The notes: generated by a model not told the origin, from the letters alone. Shown: positions 10,112 to 22,244, counted from the stretch's first letter. The stretch: 60,000 bases of DNA from Lineus longissimus (GCF_910592395.1 NC_088322.1:6569431-6629430), one strand, 5' to 3'. Made by a program: numbers and translations.

Positions 10112-11184
10112 GTTGTGTTTTTGAGCGTTATTTCGGGACGAAAATCGTAGATTTTATATAAAACATGAAAATGTACATGGAATGTACGGTGTACAAAATG
10201 TAGACAAAATACACGTGAATCGGTGTTGCGGAGATCGAATTCTGGAGAGTTGCGTCGAAATCATTTTTTCATAAAACTGAACAGATTTCGGCACTGCGAG
10301 TTTGCAGAATCACTTGTCACAAGTTCTCGTTATTTCGCTGCAGAAAAGTCCCACTTCCACGTATCATAGTCAAGATTATGACATTAATGTGACCAAATAC
10401 CTGTAGAATATTGAGAAGGCGACTTTTATGGTAAAAAATGAGTATGATGACATGTGTCTGTGAAGAAAAACCAAAAGTGTCGGTCTGCACACTCACACTG
10501 TCTAGTGTCTCAGCTGACACAGTCCCACACACAGTGACTGTGATTACACATACTGTGACTGAGTATATCCTGCTGCTTGTGCCATATTTCCAACTGGGTC
10601 ACTCAATCAAAACCAATGACCTTCTGCAACACAGTGTCACAACTATAAGTTGATTCGGAACAGTCAACCAATTAGTTTCGCAGCCACTGACTGTGGTGGT
10701 GCACTGGTGGGCCAAAGCGAGTTTGCCGTTTCTTGCTATCATCTTTAACAGCATCCAATAGCATCCACCAGGTTTAAAGTCAGGTATAAAGTCATCAAAA
10801 TGAAATTTAGTAGCCATAAACGAAATAAGTACACCATAAAACGCATTTCATGAAAATTTCATGACATTTGGGTTTAAGGAGGGAGTATATTGTCCAAAAT
10901 CACAAGGCTGAAGGCTCCTGTCGCTGGTACATTTTAGACAACAACTCGCTAATCCAGCAGACAAATGTCATGAAACGATCAGGAAATGTGGAAAATGTCC
11001 TGCTTATTTTGTTTATGACCATTAGATTTTATTTTAATTTTAAACCTGGTGGACGCTGGTGGACGCTGTTAAGTTTGACCCGTTTCTTTTTTCTAGCGTG
11101 AGCAAACGGAGCCTCCTAGCAGTCGTGTTGCACGATTGAGTGGCGCTATCGGCCAGCTGCGTCTACGTGTACCGTTGAAGCAGA
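10112..11184. promoter_or_regulatory. Divergent TSN/ELAC1 intergenic region
   Basis: The 1,073 bp between the two start codons must carry the promoters of both divergent genes. No clear TATA box was seen. A CACTGTGTGTGGG / CACACAGTGACTGTG inverted-repeat-rich patch lies at about 10490-10570. A pyrimidine-rich AG at 11094-11096 could be the acceptor of a 5' UTR intron of ELAC1. Confidence 0.4.
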
Positions 11185-14100
11185 ATGGAAATCGCATTCC
11201 TAGGTACGGGGTCTGCCTACCCCTCGCCAATGAGAGGAGCATCCTGTGTCGTCCTCAAAATGGGTATGTTCCAAGGAAATTTAAGGGTTGACCATAGGTA
11301 CCACCATTTTGGCTAGACCTCCAAATCCTATTGCAATAGCATTCTGTGACATTACTATTTATAGATCACAAGATCATTTGAATAAGATATTGATGACGTT
11401 TTAGTCGCGTGACTGTTAGTGTTAGACATCGGCACTAATTTCTACGCATTTGAGCTTATTTCAAAATCAATTAGTATCTTTGACCCTGTTTTGTTTTTAG
11501 CATGAATGATACCATAGAGTCCGAGAGAAAAATATTCGGAACAATTATGTAGTATTCCCATCAGTTAGAAAGCCTAAATTGATTACGAAATCTCATGTTT
11601 GTCCGACGTTGCCTGTAATTCAGCGATGGGGAAATGGAGGGCAGCAGCTGCAATGACGTCATCGCGGAATGTTATTAGAACTCTTTCCAAATTAGTTGAA
11701 TGCTCATTTAAGACCCTGGAGGCTGTTCTCTGGAAAACAAAGAACAGACTCTCACCCTTGAAATGAGCATGAGCTACATTTTGAATGAGTTCTATTCTAA
11801 TTGCTTTATGATTTCAAGTTCTAGCCAAAATCATTTTGAAAATGGCAGTACCTGTGGTCAATCCTTAAAACTGGACTGTTTATTAATATCGCCACTTTAT
11901 CGTCATGACTTAAATGCAAATGGCGATGTAATGCACAATACAACAATACAATGACGTCAATGGCCTGTACTGGTTGTGCATATTGCCTCATCTGCCAACA
12001 GGTCCTTGCACTGAGGAAGGAACTAAATGTGGGCTAAATTAAGTTACATACTGTCACTGTACTGTCTCGGTCAGCACTATTCAGGCTTGTAGGACAAATA
12101 TTTCCGTCACCAAGTCAAAACAGACCCAGTTGATATTCCTCTAGTCTAAACTGTGCTGATTTGTCAACTGGAGATGACTATTTGGAGCCTGTAAGCCCTG
12201 CCATTTGTCCGCCTTTGAGGATAAAATTGTACATCATATTTTTAATTTCAGAGTCTGGTAGTTGTTGGATGTTTGATTGTGGCGAAGGCTCCCAGACTCA
12301 GGTGATGAGGAACAAGGGCGTCAAGGCGGGGAAGATCAACAAGATATTCATCACACATCTCCATGGCGACCATGTTAGTATTGCATCTCCATGGTGACCA
12401 TGTTAGTATTGCATCTCCATGGTGACCATGTTAGTATTGCATCTCCATGGTGTCCGTGTTCGTAATACATCTCTGTGACGACCATATGAGTAAGGCATTT
12501 CCATGTTACCCGTGTACCGTATCTCCATGGCAATTTCTTCTTCTTCTTCTTCAGCGTTCGCTCTTCACTTGGAGGGGTCATTCTCCTAGGAGTTATCCTC
12601 CTCCAAGGCGGGATGAGCGTATCCTGCGTGCCACTACGGTTAGGCGCCAATTGGGTTTATTGGCCTAGTGGTCCAACTTTGGCGCGAGAGATAGAGTCCA
12701 CGCAAGCTACTCATGTTTCTCACTTGGTGGGGTGTTAGCTTGCCCTGGCATAGACACCAGGTACAAGGAACCTCGGTTTTGAGTCTCATTCGAAGGACTG
12801 TGAAGAGCCAGGAATTTTAGTTCCTTGAAAGCCACGCCGGTTCATCAAGACATACGATCCTGGGTTCTCCCCAGGATCGAACCCAGGCCCTATTGCGTGG
12901 TGGCCAGCAGTGTAAACCACTAGGCCATGAGGCTCCTTCTCTCCATGGCAATGATGTAGCACATCTTCATTACAACCATATAAGTACACAGGCAAAAGTG
13001 TCCATCCAGGCCCAGATCTATAACTGAAAAAAAAACACGATCGCATCCTCGATTCAATGACGGCCCATGGTAGACCCTTTGGTGGCCCATGGATGATCCA
13101 TTGATGGGAACTCCAACAGGTCTATCGCAGGCAAGTCCCATTAAAGTGCACAGAGCAGCAAAATGCAAACTCATTTGAGTAACGGTCTTTAGAAGTCTGG
13201 ACAATAAAAATAGTTCACCACTTCAAATATAAATACTTAAGTCGTCTCAAAAAATCTATAACTGATTCCATCCATGGATCAATGACATTTTTGCCTGTGG
13301 AGTGGTCTCAAGATACGCATATATAGCATCAGATTGTGACGGCCAGTTCAGAATGCCAACGTTTACCAGCGTTCCTAGATACATTCCATGTGTCGTGCTT
13401 ATTTCAGATGTTTGGTCTTCCTGGCCTGATGTGTACGGTGAGTCAGGGGAATCTCTGCGATGAGACCGTGGAGATCTATGGCCCCATTGGATTGAGGAAG
13501 TTCCTCAGGACGAGCTTGGAGTTGTCACGATCGATGCTCGGATTCAGCTACGTCGTCCATGAATTGTTGCCTCTTGCAGCTTGTTACCCGGCTGACTGGA
13601 ATGTAAGTATGTGGACGATCTCCTTTGGTGAATCACATACCTACCATACATCTTTAACATCGCAGAGCTCTTGGTATGCTTGAACTTTTGCCCTTGGTAT
13701 GCTCTGGGCCCTTAATATGCTCTTGGGCCATTGGTATGCTCTGGGGCCCCTGGTATGCTCCGGGACCCTTGGTATGCTCTTGTGCCATTGCTCTTGGGCC
13801 CTTGGTGTGCTCCGGGACCCTTGGTATGCTCTTGTGCCATTGCTCTTGGGCCCTTGGTATGCTCCGGGCCCCTTGGTATGCTCTTGGGCCATTGGTATGC
13901 TCTGGGGCCCCTGGTATGCTCCGGGACCCTTGGTATGCTCTTGGGCCATTGGTATGCTCTGGGGCCCCTGGTATGCTCCGGGACCCTTGGTATGCTCTTG
14001 TGCCATTGCTCTTGGGCCCTTGGTGTGCTCCGGGACCCTTGGTATGCTCTTGTGCCATTGCTCTTGGGCCCTTGGTATGCTCCGGGCCCCTTGGTATGCC

Positions 14101-17100
14101 CTGGGGCCCTTGGTATGCTCCGGGTCCCTTGGGATGCTTGATACTTTTGGTATGCTCGATAATCTTGGTGTAAATTGGAGGATTTTAAATGTAGGAGAAT
14201 CTTAAACAGAAGAATCTTACACAATTCATTGAGCTGAGTCATCATCATGGGCAATGCAATGATATGGTCGACTCAAATTGGCTGGAGATGGTGCATATCA
14301 CGTTAGTAGAATAGCGATTTGAGTGGCGTCCGTCTGTGCATCTGTCTGTCCACAGGAGCACAAACATTCCTTGACATTCCTGGGAAAGGTTTTTTTTGAA
14401 AGCTGGAGGATACTGTGAAGGAAAATTAGGATGACACACACAAATTTTCGTCCGTTTGTTAGTTACTTCTAGAAGTGTTTCGTATACTTGTTTAGGAGTG
14501 GCCTGTGCAACATGAATCGGATGATCGTCTCCATGTGAATGAGGAAGCAGGAAGTCTCATCGAGGCTGACGAGGGACAAGTCTGGCAAGTGTAAGATTCT
14601 CCTAGGTTGAAATCACTCCCATCGATTGTCTGTCTTATCATGACTGCGTCGAGTGACATTCACATCTATTATGATGGCGGCTAAAACACTTAGCGTTCAA
14701 GTCCTCAAAGTATGTTTTTTTGGGGGAACACTCTCAGTGGTCACCACCTCAGGAGCAGACAAATTCCTGATGAAAATCAGCAAAGTGGCTGGGTGCTTCA
14801 GCTTAAGGAACCATCCCCTGGATTGTGAATGAATGAAAAACTACCAGGGCCATTTCTTGAAACTTGCAATGATGGCACCATGGCCCAAGTCATGGTAAAA
14901 CAATCGATTGACCTTGGCAAGACTCAACTGACAATTCTAGTTTCACCTTAAAATTCCCATTATTTCTCCTACTTTGGCAGTACGTTACGAAACAAAAGAA
15001 AGTAATTTGTGACCAGCCATGCAAAGAGGCCGGTAGGGACCAAATTCATGAAATTCATGAAATTGAGTTATTAGTGGATTGTAATACCTTATGACATGTA
15101 ATTTCAGAATAACTTAGAATACTTTGAAAATCTTCATTAATTAGCATGTTATGACATCATATCCAAGATATCTCCGCTCGCCATTGTTAGGTCAAATTTC
15201 ACACTTTTTTCATGAAATAAAAGATAATTTTGTGGACAATTCATATGCTAAACCACTCGAGTCAATAGGGGATTACCCGAGACGTCAGCACTTGAATTGG
15301 CTGGTGTTAAAAACCTACTGAACCTGGAAGTAAACATGCTACACATGGGGTTTACATGCAAGATTTAAATGGCCTATTTCCCGATAACATCATCACCGCG
15401 CGGAGGTACATTTTTGCGTGGCTGGTCGCATTTGGGCGAGGTCAATCGATTGTTTTACCATAATTAATGACTTGGGCAATGGTGCCATCAATGCAAGTGT
15501 CAAGAAATTCGCTCTGGTATTTTGATTTTTTTTTTTTGAATTTCACTCTAGTGAGAAGAGTGTGCGTTATATTGTCGTTTTTTAATGGAAATTAATGTCA
15601 TGATGTAAATGGCGATATAACGCAGACGTGGCTGATACAATATCGCGCAACGTTACGTGCAAACTTTTCTGGACCAATCCTTCTGCAACATTTTTGTCTC
15701 GCGAAACATACGTGTAAACCATTATTTTCGCAGTGTACAAACTAAGGTGTTTCGCGCTTTTCGTGCCAATTAATATTCGCTATCATATAACGTTATACGG
15801 TATGCACGAGACTACGTAACTACACCCGAGTGACGAGCTCTGAAATCAATGGTGCTGTCCTGAAAATAGGACTATGCTGCCGTCATGATGATGATAATGA
15901 TGATAAAGTTCCATCAGAGCTGTCAGTCCACGTTTCTTGAGGACAAAGGTGTGAAAGCTTTACCAGTCGAACCCAAAGAAGTAGTCCGTCCACTTGACCG
16001 ATTACACCTCCCTTTAAAATCTAAAAAAAATGTCCATCTCATATCTACTTCAAATTCAATATCTTTATAATATGTTGTACATTTCAGATATGAAGACGAG
16101 ATGGTGAGCATCAAGGCTGGCTGGTTGGTTCACAGGATCCCGTCATTTGGTTACGTCATTGAGGAGAAGCCGATAGCCGGGAGGCTGGATGTATCAGTGC
16201 TTAAAGCGCGAGGGCTGCCACCTGGGCCACTGTATGCCCAGCTGAAGCAGGGGAAATCTGTCATTTCCCCAAGCGGCGAACTTGTATACTTTTGCAACAT
16301 GCAGAATTCATTGAGGTTTTCTGATTTTCTCAAAATCACACTTGAGACAAAAGTGAGGCAGAAAATCGTAATAAATTATTTGATGATCTGTCAGTTGAAC
16401 ATCATCAGAACCAATTTCTGACTCGGCAAAACAACTCTAATCAAACATTTCCACCCCGGAGAATCAAAATCCTGAACTTTGGGCAATTCGTGCCAAGTCC
16501 AGATTCCGAGTCATCTGGTATTCCTGAGTTCCGAGTCTCTCGGTATATTCCTTGCAAAAATGGCTCTCTCATGGCATACCTAAATATAGTAGTATTCAAC
16601 TGATGCATACATTTGGATCTAGAGATACTTGGTCTGCTATGGACTGATTTCAAGTACCTCATCTCTGCTAAGATGGCGTGACGAAGCAAAAGATCAATAA
16701 GCAAGCAAGAAAAACAAAAGCTTTTCCCTTGGTATAGCCTATTAGATGCAACCTTTAATATGAAACCTCAACTACCGTGTTCCCCAATATCCCAAGATCC
16801 AAATGCACAAGTAGAATTAAAACTTTATCGTGTCTTTGACGGAAAGGAGCGCTGTTTTCCAAGACCACCAATCGTGGGACTCGGAACTCAGGACTATTAG
16901 ATGACTCAGAATCTGGACTTGCTCAGAGTTAAGGATTTTGATTCTCCAGGGTGATTTCTATTTGATTTTACTGTTGTCAAACGTTCAATCCTCCCCAGTG
17001 TGTCATGTTTTTCTACTTCACATAGTTCTATCACATGGGTGTGCACGCATGCACGCTGTGAATTAGAACCACTTGGTGACATCATTGTCTTGTCGAGCTG

Positions 17101-18115
17101 AAGTGACGTCATTGACCTGTTAATGTAACGTCATGGCACACTCTATTATTGGATTTTAGAATAAGATTTGCAAGGATAGGAGTGAATTATCTTTAGACTA
17201 CTCGTAAGTAATGGCGTATTATACACCGAATACGACACTCGTCTGATTTGAGTGAAAATATCCCCTTTCCTCAAATCAGTCGGTTATTGGTCAGTCGGTT
17301 TCTGGGCCAAGACAACCGTGAGTGCGATATTTCCACTCATCACTGGATGGTTTTCCTATTTCGTTAACTCGCATTCTGAATCGGGGAACTCTGAGCTATG
17401 TTCTCCTTGACCGATATCAGATCCATCCAGATGAAGTGGTAGGTCCTCCTCGGCCTGGACGCAAGATCGTCATCATGGGAGATACATCTGATTCTAGTCA
17501 CATGACCGCCGTTGCCATGGATGCGGATGTTTTGGTCCATGAGGCGACACTGGAGGATGGTCGTAAAGCAGATGCGATAGAGAAAGGCCATTCTACTCCA
17601 GGTGAATGACTCAGCAGATCTTTCATGATCTTAAACTCAATGGGGACCAATTCCGGCTCTGCTAGTGAACTAGATTTATTGATTATGTCATTCTATCACT
17701 GCCAACACAGGCTGCCATTTCTACTGAGTCCTCCTTAATGAGTCTTGAAGTAATCACAGGCATGTGAGGATACCAGAATCCTAGCGCTCAAACTGTAGAC
17801 AATCTCAAGTTGAATCCAGTGATCAGATTCAACTTTCTCATATTGAAAACCACCTGGCTGACTGAACACCAGGATTTCAACATTAAAATAGCAATGTTTT
17901 CAATTCCAGGCATGGCAGCTACCTTTGCATACAACATAAATGCCAAGAGACTCATTCTGACGCACTTCAGCCAGCGGTACAAACCGTTGGACGCCGAACT
18001 CAAGGAGGAGGACGTCTCGGTGTCGACTTTGGTAAAACAAGCGAAGGACGTGTTTTCATCTGAGGTGATCGCAGCCGAGGACTTCTTGTCGGTTCCTGTG
18101 CCCAGGAAGTCATGA
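11185..18115 (+). CDS. ELAC1: ELAC1, short-form tRNase Z, complete, seven exons
   Basis: Exons: 11185-11263, 12252-12373, 13408-13602, 14496-14590, 16088-16283, 17421-17601, 17910-18115 (stop TGA). All are GT-AG, phases agree, and they give 357 codons against about 363 in human ELAC1. The enzyme is a zinc-dependent metallo-beta-lactamase-fold phosphodiesterase acting on tRNA 3' ends (family knowledge). Motifs: N-terminal [25 protein letters not shown]; metal ligands in [16 protein letters not shown] across the exon 2/3 junction; [80 protein letters not shown]. The C-terminal [10 protein letters not shown] matches the family. Introns carry three MITEs, a SINE and two tandem arrays. The first array duplicates the exon 2 end with its donor. 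AATAAA at 18773 is a candidate polyadenylation signal. Confidence 0.95.
12356..12522 (+). repeat. 28-bp tandem array spanning ELAC1 exon 2 end and 5' splice site
   Basis: Unit 1 (12356-12383) is the end of exon 2, CATCTCCATGGCGACCAT, plus the donor GTTAGTATTG. Units 2 (12384) and 3 (12412) are almost identical and keep the GTTAGT donor. Units 4-6 are increasingly diverged (donor sites GTTCGT, then lost). The array is interrupted by the minus-strand SINE at 12535-12939 and decayed unit sequence continues near 12960. The repeated exonic part encodes the HLHGDH metal-ligand motif. Confidence 0.9.
12535..12939 (-). mobile_element. tRNA-derived SINE with 13-bp target-site duplication
   Basis: Read on the minus strand it opens with a tRNA-like head (GGCCTAGTGGTTTACACTGC as A box; GGTTCGATCCTGG as B box), followed by a body and a (GAA)n tail ending at 12535. 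The 13-bp TCTCCATGGCAAT is repeated directly on both sides (12522-12534 and 12940-12952). It inserted into the 28-bp ELAC1 array. Confidence 0.85.
13670..14165 (+). repeat. GGTATGCTC tandem array in ELAC1 intron 3
   Basis: Imperfect repeats of about 21 bp (TTGGTATGCTCTTGGGCCC and variants with CCGGGACCC, TGGGGCCCC, TGTGCCATT) arranged in higher-order blocks of about 63 bp. Long frames stay open on both strands only because the array lacks stops; the encoded peptides are repeats such as AYQGP on the minus strand. No gene is called. Confidence 0.9.
14842..15519. mobile_element. TA-flanked MITE in ELAC1 intron 4
   Basis: Terminal inverted repeats of about 75 bp: left CCAGGGCCATTTCTTGA from 14844; right, inverted, ending GAAATTCGCTCTGG at 15517. 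Each is flanked by TA, the duplication of Tc1/mariner-type elements. The inner arms share GGCACCATGGCCCAAGTCAT and AACAATCGATTGACC. The roughly 680-bp body is non-coding. Confidence 0.7.
16446..16966. mobile_element. MITE with about 95-bp TIRs in ELAC1 intron 5
   Basis: The left arm (about 16446-16545: GGAGAATCAAAATCCTGAAC, then AAGTCCAGATTCCGAGTCAT, then CCTGAGTTCCGAGTC) pairs with the inverse of 16868-16966. The arms differ at roughly one base in eight, so the insertion is old. No target-site duplication could be fixed. Confidence 0.65.
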
Positions 18116-18167
18116 TGACTGATGTGAAGTTGGATGTGTTATTAGTGACAAGTGAAAGAGGCGGGGC

Positions 18168-18595
18168 GGATGACGTCATCACAGCACTCTCACCTGGATA
18201 TACGCCGGGGCAGGTGACGTCATCGCAGTACTGTCACCTGGATATACGCCGGGGCGGGTGATGTCATCACAGCACTGTCACCTGGATATACGCCGGGGCG
18301 GGTGACGTCATCGCAGCACTCTCACCTGGATATACGCCGGGGCAGGTGACGTCATCGCAGTACTGTCACCTGGATATACGCCGGGGCGGGTGATGTCATC
18401 ACAGCACTGTCACCTGGATATACGCCGGGCGGGTGACGTCATCGCAGCACTCTCACCTGGATATACGCCGGGGCGGGTGACGTCATCGCAGCACTCTCAC
18501 CTGGATATACGCTGGGGTAGCTGATGTCATCGTAGCACTGTCACCTGGATAAACGCCGGGGCGAGTGACGTCATCACAGCACAGTCACCTCGATA
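18168..18595 (+). repeat. 44-bp CRE-containing minisatellite downstream of ELAC1
   Basis: About nine and a half copies of a 44-bp unit beginning TGACGTCATCGCAGCACTGT and containing CACCTGGATATACGCCGGGG, starting 53 bp after the ELAC1 stop and therefore probably in its 3' UTR. Most copies keep the CREB/ATF palindrome TGACGTCA and some have TGATGTCA. Alternating CAGTACTG/CAGCACTC variants suggest a multi-unit block was duplicated. Confidence 0.9.
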
Positions 18596-18879
18596 CCCTT
18601 CATACTGATTGGCTAACACTTGCCGGTCTTCAAGTTTGATAAGTTGATAGACAGTGGTTGGCATCGGGAATGAACTGATCGCTTGTGACCTAACCACCAA
18701 TACTTCTATCAGTAGGTTTACCCCCCCCCCCCCCCCCGTTTTTTAGTCTAGGCCTATTGACAACGAATATTCAATAAAAGAAATCGCATTGATGATAAAG
18801 TGAAATCTTAAAGGGCCTGTCATCTGAACTCTTACTATGAAATTTATGCAAAGGCGAAAGGCATAACCATTGAACTGTC

Positions 18880-19050
18880 TGATCATGAAGATTCACGTTG
18901 GATAATAGAACATAACATTTATTACTGAGATCATCACATTGGCTACATTTAGAAATACTTCCGGTTCCTGTTAGTGTCATAGACATCCACTAGGGGAGAA
19001 CCTAAGGGTTAGTGGGAACTGAACATGAGCATGTATGCTTGGACACTACA
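18880..19050 (-). repeat. 3' LTR of Gypsy-type element
   Basis: 171 bp, direct copy of 23525-23695 with only a few differences (for example AGGGGAGAA against AGAGGAGAA). Read on the minus strand it starts TGTAGTGTCC and ends TTCATGATCA. The polypurine tract abuts it at 19051. Confidence 0.92.
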
Positions 19051-19064
19051 TTCCTCCCTTTCTG
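19051..19064 (-). other. Polypurine tract
   Basis: On the minus strand CAGAAAGGGAGGAA ends directly at the start of the 3' LTR, the position of the plus-strand primer in LTR elements. Confidence 0.8.
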
Positions 19065-19582
19065 GATGAAAACTTATCATCAAGCAGAATTTGTGACATA
19101 ATGAAAGTTCAAAATGTCTATCTAGGAAATGAGAGCGATTGTTACTGCGATATATGAAAATTGTCTAATATATAGTAGTAAACACACAAACTAAACTAAT
19201 AGTCCAATTGGTAAATGAACATCAATTAAACTGCAAAACACTAGTCTAAACATCTAATTCTAAAGTCATTATGAACACTTAAGTGAGGGAGAGGTTACCA
19301 GCACATCACCTTAAGAATCCAATCTTTACCATTGGAATGTTCATGACATAGGCCACTTTCATGTTATTTCACATTGTTTGATTATTTATGAAAGTTGCCT
19401 GGTAGTCCATCGTAATCGTTGAAACGGACTTGTAACTTATGCGAGCGTGCTAGGCGCGTGCTCGGCGGACGTAGGCATGGTTTGAGCGGTGCGGCGTTAT
19501 TCCCATCTTTATGCGGAAGTTGCTGAGCTGCATCGGCGGAATCCATGGTGTCGTCTTCGTCATCGGCGGTCGTTTCGTCGCG

Positions 19583-22244
19583 TTAAGTTGGGTCGATCCG
19601 TTTGAAATGAGTGACGTTGCGTGTAATCGTGTATGATCCTCGGCGTGCGGTGATCATACTGCCTTTCTTGCTATCCATGGTTAAAGACTTGGGGTCAAAA
19701 TTGGGCGAGAGTTTATTTTGACGGTTCTGACGTACAAAGACGGTGTCTCCTTGACAGATGTCAGAGACTTTGGCGCGTCGTTTCGTATCAGCATAGCTTT
19801 TCATAGTTTGCTTCTTCAGCTTGTCGTTCTGCTGAACTCGGGAGCGCGTCCCTTTGAATGGTTTTGCATCACGTTCGGGTATCTGCGGGAGTGGAGTGCG
19901 GAAGCGGCGATTGTTCAAAGCTTCGGCTGGGGCGACACCTGTGGTCGTGTGAGGAGTTGCCCTGTATTGGCGCAGAAAACGGCAGAGTTCATGCTTCCAG
20001 TTCTTCTTTTCTATCCCGGCTGTTCGTATCGCTTTTATCATCGGATCCATGAAGCGTTCTGCCTCACCGTTGGCTTGTGGCGACAGTGGGGTTACTTTTC
20101 GATGTTTGAACCCGAGTTGTTTGGCAAATTGATCAAAGTCCTTGCTGTTGGACGGGGGACCGTTATCTGATCGTGCTGTTTCTGGAATTTCTTGTCGAGC
20201 GAATATATTGTCCAATTTTGGAATTACGGTTTTGGCTGCTATTGAGTTGATGACTGTAGTCGTCTACTACAGTTAACAGCATATCGTTGGATGGCAGTGG
20301 ACCGGCAAAGTTCATAGACACTTCACTCCACGGAGCTGCAGGAAGGCGAGACATAGTGAGTGGTTCTGGAGGGGTAGAATTTCGAGTCGTTGCCTGACAT
20401 GGTATGCATTGCTTGATGGTCTGCTCAGCCATCTTGTCGATACCTGCAAACCATACTAGTATCTTCGAGCGTAGTAACCGTTTTGTCTTGACGATTCCTT
20501 GGTGACCAATGTGGGCGAGGTCGATTGCTTTCTGCTGGAGTTTTTCAGGAATCAGCAAGCGGGTTTGTCGCAGGATCATGTCGTCATGAGATAGCAGTTC
20601 TGCTCGAATTGGTTTGTATGGGATCAAGTTCTTGTCCTTCCAGCTGTTTGTCTGTAGTGCTGTGTGCAGTTTTTGAATGACTGGGTCACTGCGAGACACT
20701 TCTCTGATCTCATCGATTGACATGGCATTTGGTACAGCGTGTTGGCAAACGAAGTTGACGTATTGTTCTGCGACATTTTCTTCTTCAGCTGGAGTGCTTG
20801 GGTGGCGGCTGAGGAAATCTGCTGGATTGTTTTCATCTCGTCCCGGTTTGTATGCAAGATCGAAGCTATAGGGAATGAGACGGAGGCGCCACCTTTCCAT
20901 CCTGGCAGAAGCTGGCTTCGTGATGTTTACGATTCCAAGGAGCGGTTTGTGGTCGGTTATAATCGTAAAGTGTGAGCCGTAGATGTACAAATGAAAGTGC
21001 TCGGCTCCCCATACTGCGGCTAGCATTTCGTGATTGGTTTGCGAGTATTGTGATTCGACATTCATTCTGAGAGTGCACGGCTGGCATAGCTAACGACCTT
21101 GTTATTTTGGGTGAGGATGGCTCCGAGACCGGTTGGGCTGGCATCGACGATGATTTCTGAGTGTTTCTTGGCGTCGAAATACTCCATGACCTGGGCACCA
21201 GCCAGGGCTTGCTGGAGGTCCTTGAACGATTGTTGGTGGCGGCTGTCCCAGATCCATGGTGTGTCCTTGCGCGTCAGCTCACGAATTGGTGTGGTTATCG
21301 AAGGGTAGTTGGGAACGAATCTGGAAACGTATTGAGCCATACCAAGAAGAGATTTGACTGCGGATGCGTTGTTGGCGGTGGAGCATTTACGAGTGCGTCG
21401 ATTTTCTTCGGATCTGCAGCTAGGCCGTCTTTGCCAAAGACATAACCATGGAAGGACACATGCTGTAGGACTGCTTTCAAGTTCATATCGTGCTCTCGCT
21501 TGGTTTTTACGTGAACAATGATGTCATCAGAGATATTGATGCAACCGATGATGTCGCAAAGAATCTCTGCAATGGTGCTCTGGAACACTTCCGAAGCGGC
21601 ATTGACACCGCACAAGAGTCTCTTGTATCGATAAAGTCCCATGTGAGTGCTGAAGGTCATAATGTATCGTGATTTTGGATCGAGCTCGAGTTGATGGTAG
21701 CACTGGTTAGGTCTAGCGTCGTAAACATTGTAGATCCATTAAGATCGGTGATAAGTTCATCTATTGTTGGCATCGGATGTTTCTCACGTAGGATGGCGGT
21801 ATTTGCTGCACGCATGTCGACGCAGATGCGAGTTTTGCCATTTTTCTTAGGCACTGCGACGATTGGGCCTACCCATGGTGTTGGACCATCGGCTTTCTCG
21901 ATAATGTCCAGTTTGATGAGACGATCGATTTCGACTTCCACATCTTTCCTGATGTGGAATGGGATCCGTCTGTGGCGCTGGTGTTTAGGTGGAACTTCGG
22001 TGTTGATATGGAGCTTGGCTTGGCGTCCACGAAGTTTGCCGATCCCGGGTTTAAACAAGTCTGGAAATTCTTGAGTTACGTCAGGTTCCGCGTTCACGTT
22101 AAAATTGATGGAGATCATGCCTAGGGTTTCGGCAGTTGTGAAACTTAGGAGGTTGCCTCCTGCTCCTGACACGACGTAGAATGTGGTCTGTGTCGACATT
22201 TCTCCGTTACGGACATTGGCGGTGAACGTTCCTGTGACGGGCAA
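19583..22244 (-). pseudogene. Gypsy pol remnant (RT, RNase H, integrase)
   Basis: Read in at least four overlapping frame blocks (22244-21657, 21660-21295, 21340-21062, 21065-20163, 20215-19583). Reverse transcriptase: VPKKNGKTRICVDMRAAN, TTLDLTS and NISDDIIVH, a catalytic DD variant common in animal Gypsy elements. RNase H: IIVDASPTGLGAIL and ITDHKPLLG. Integrase: zinc-binding HIGHQGIVKTKRLL with CIPCQ, then the catalytic region. The first catalytic Asp of the DDE triad appears as Asn (EVSMNFAGPLP), while SDNGPP and NGEAERF keep the other two. Frameshifts near 21658, 21320, 21064 and 20200 make it non-functional. Confidence 0.9.

Noticed and set aside
12356-12522. Could the 28-bp direct repeats be a CRISPR array
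   Set aside because: Units are contiguous without spacers and sit at a eukaryotic splice site; the same holds for the 44- and 57-bp arrays.
13641-14254. Overlapping open frames of 120-180 codons on both strands
   Set aside because: Produced by the GGTATGCTC array in ELAC1 intron 3; no start context, no homology, only repeat peptides.
18721-18737. Poly-C run, and similar runs near 8764, 36081, 37327, 46664, 49829 and 55920
   Set aside because: Simple homopolymers; noted only as places where sequence length may be unreliable.
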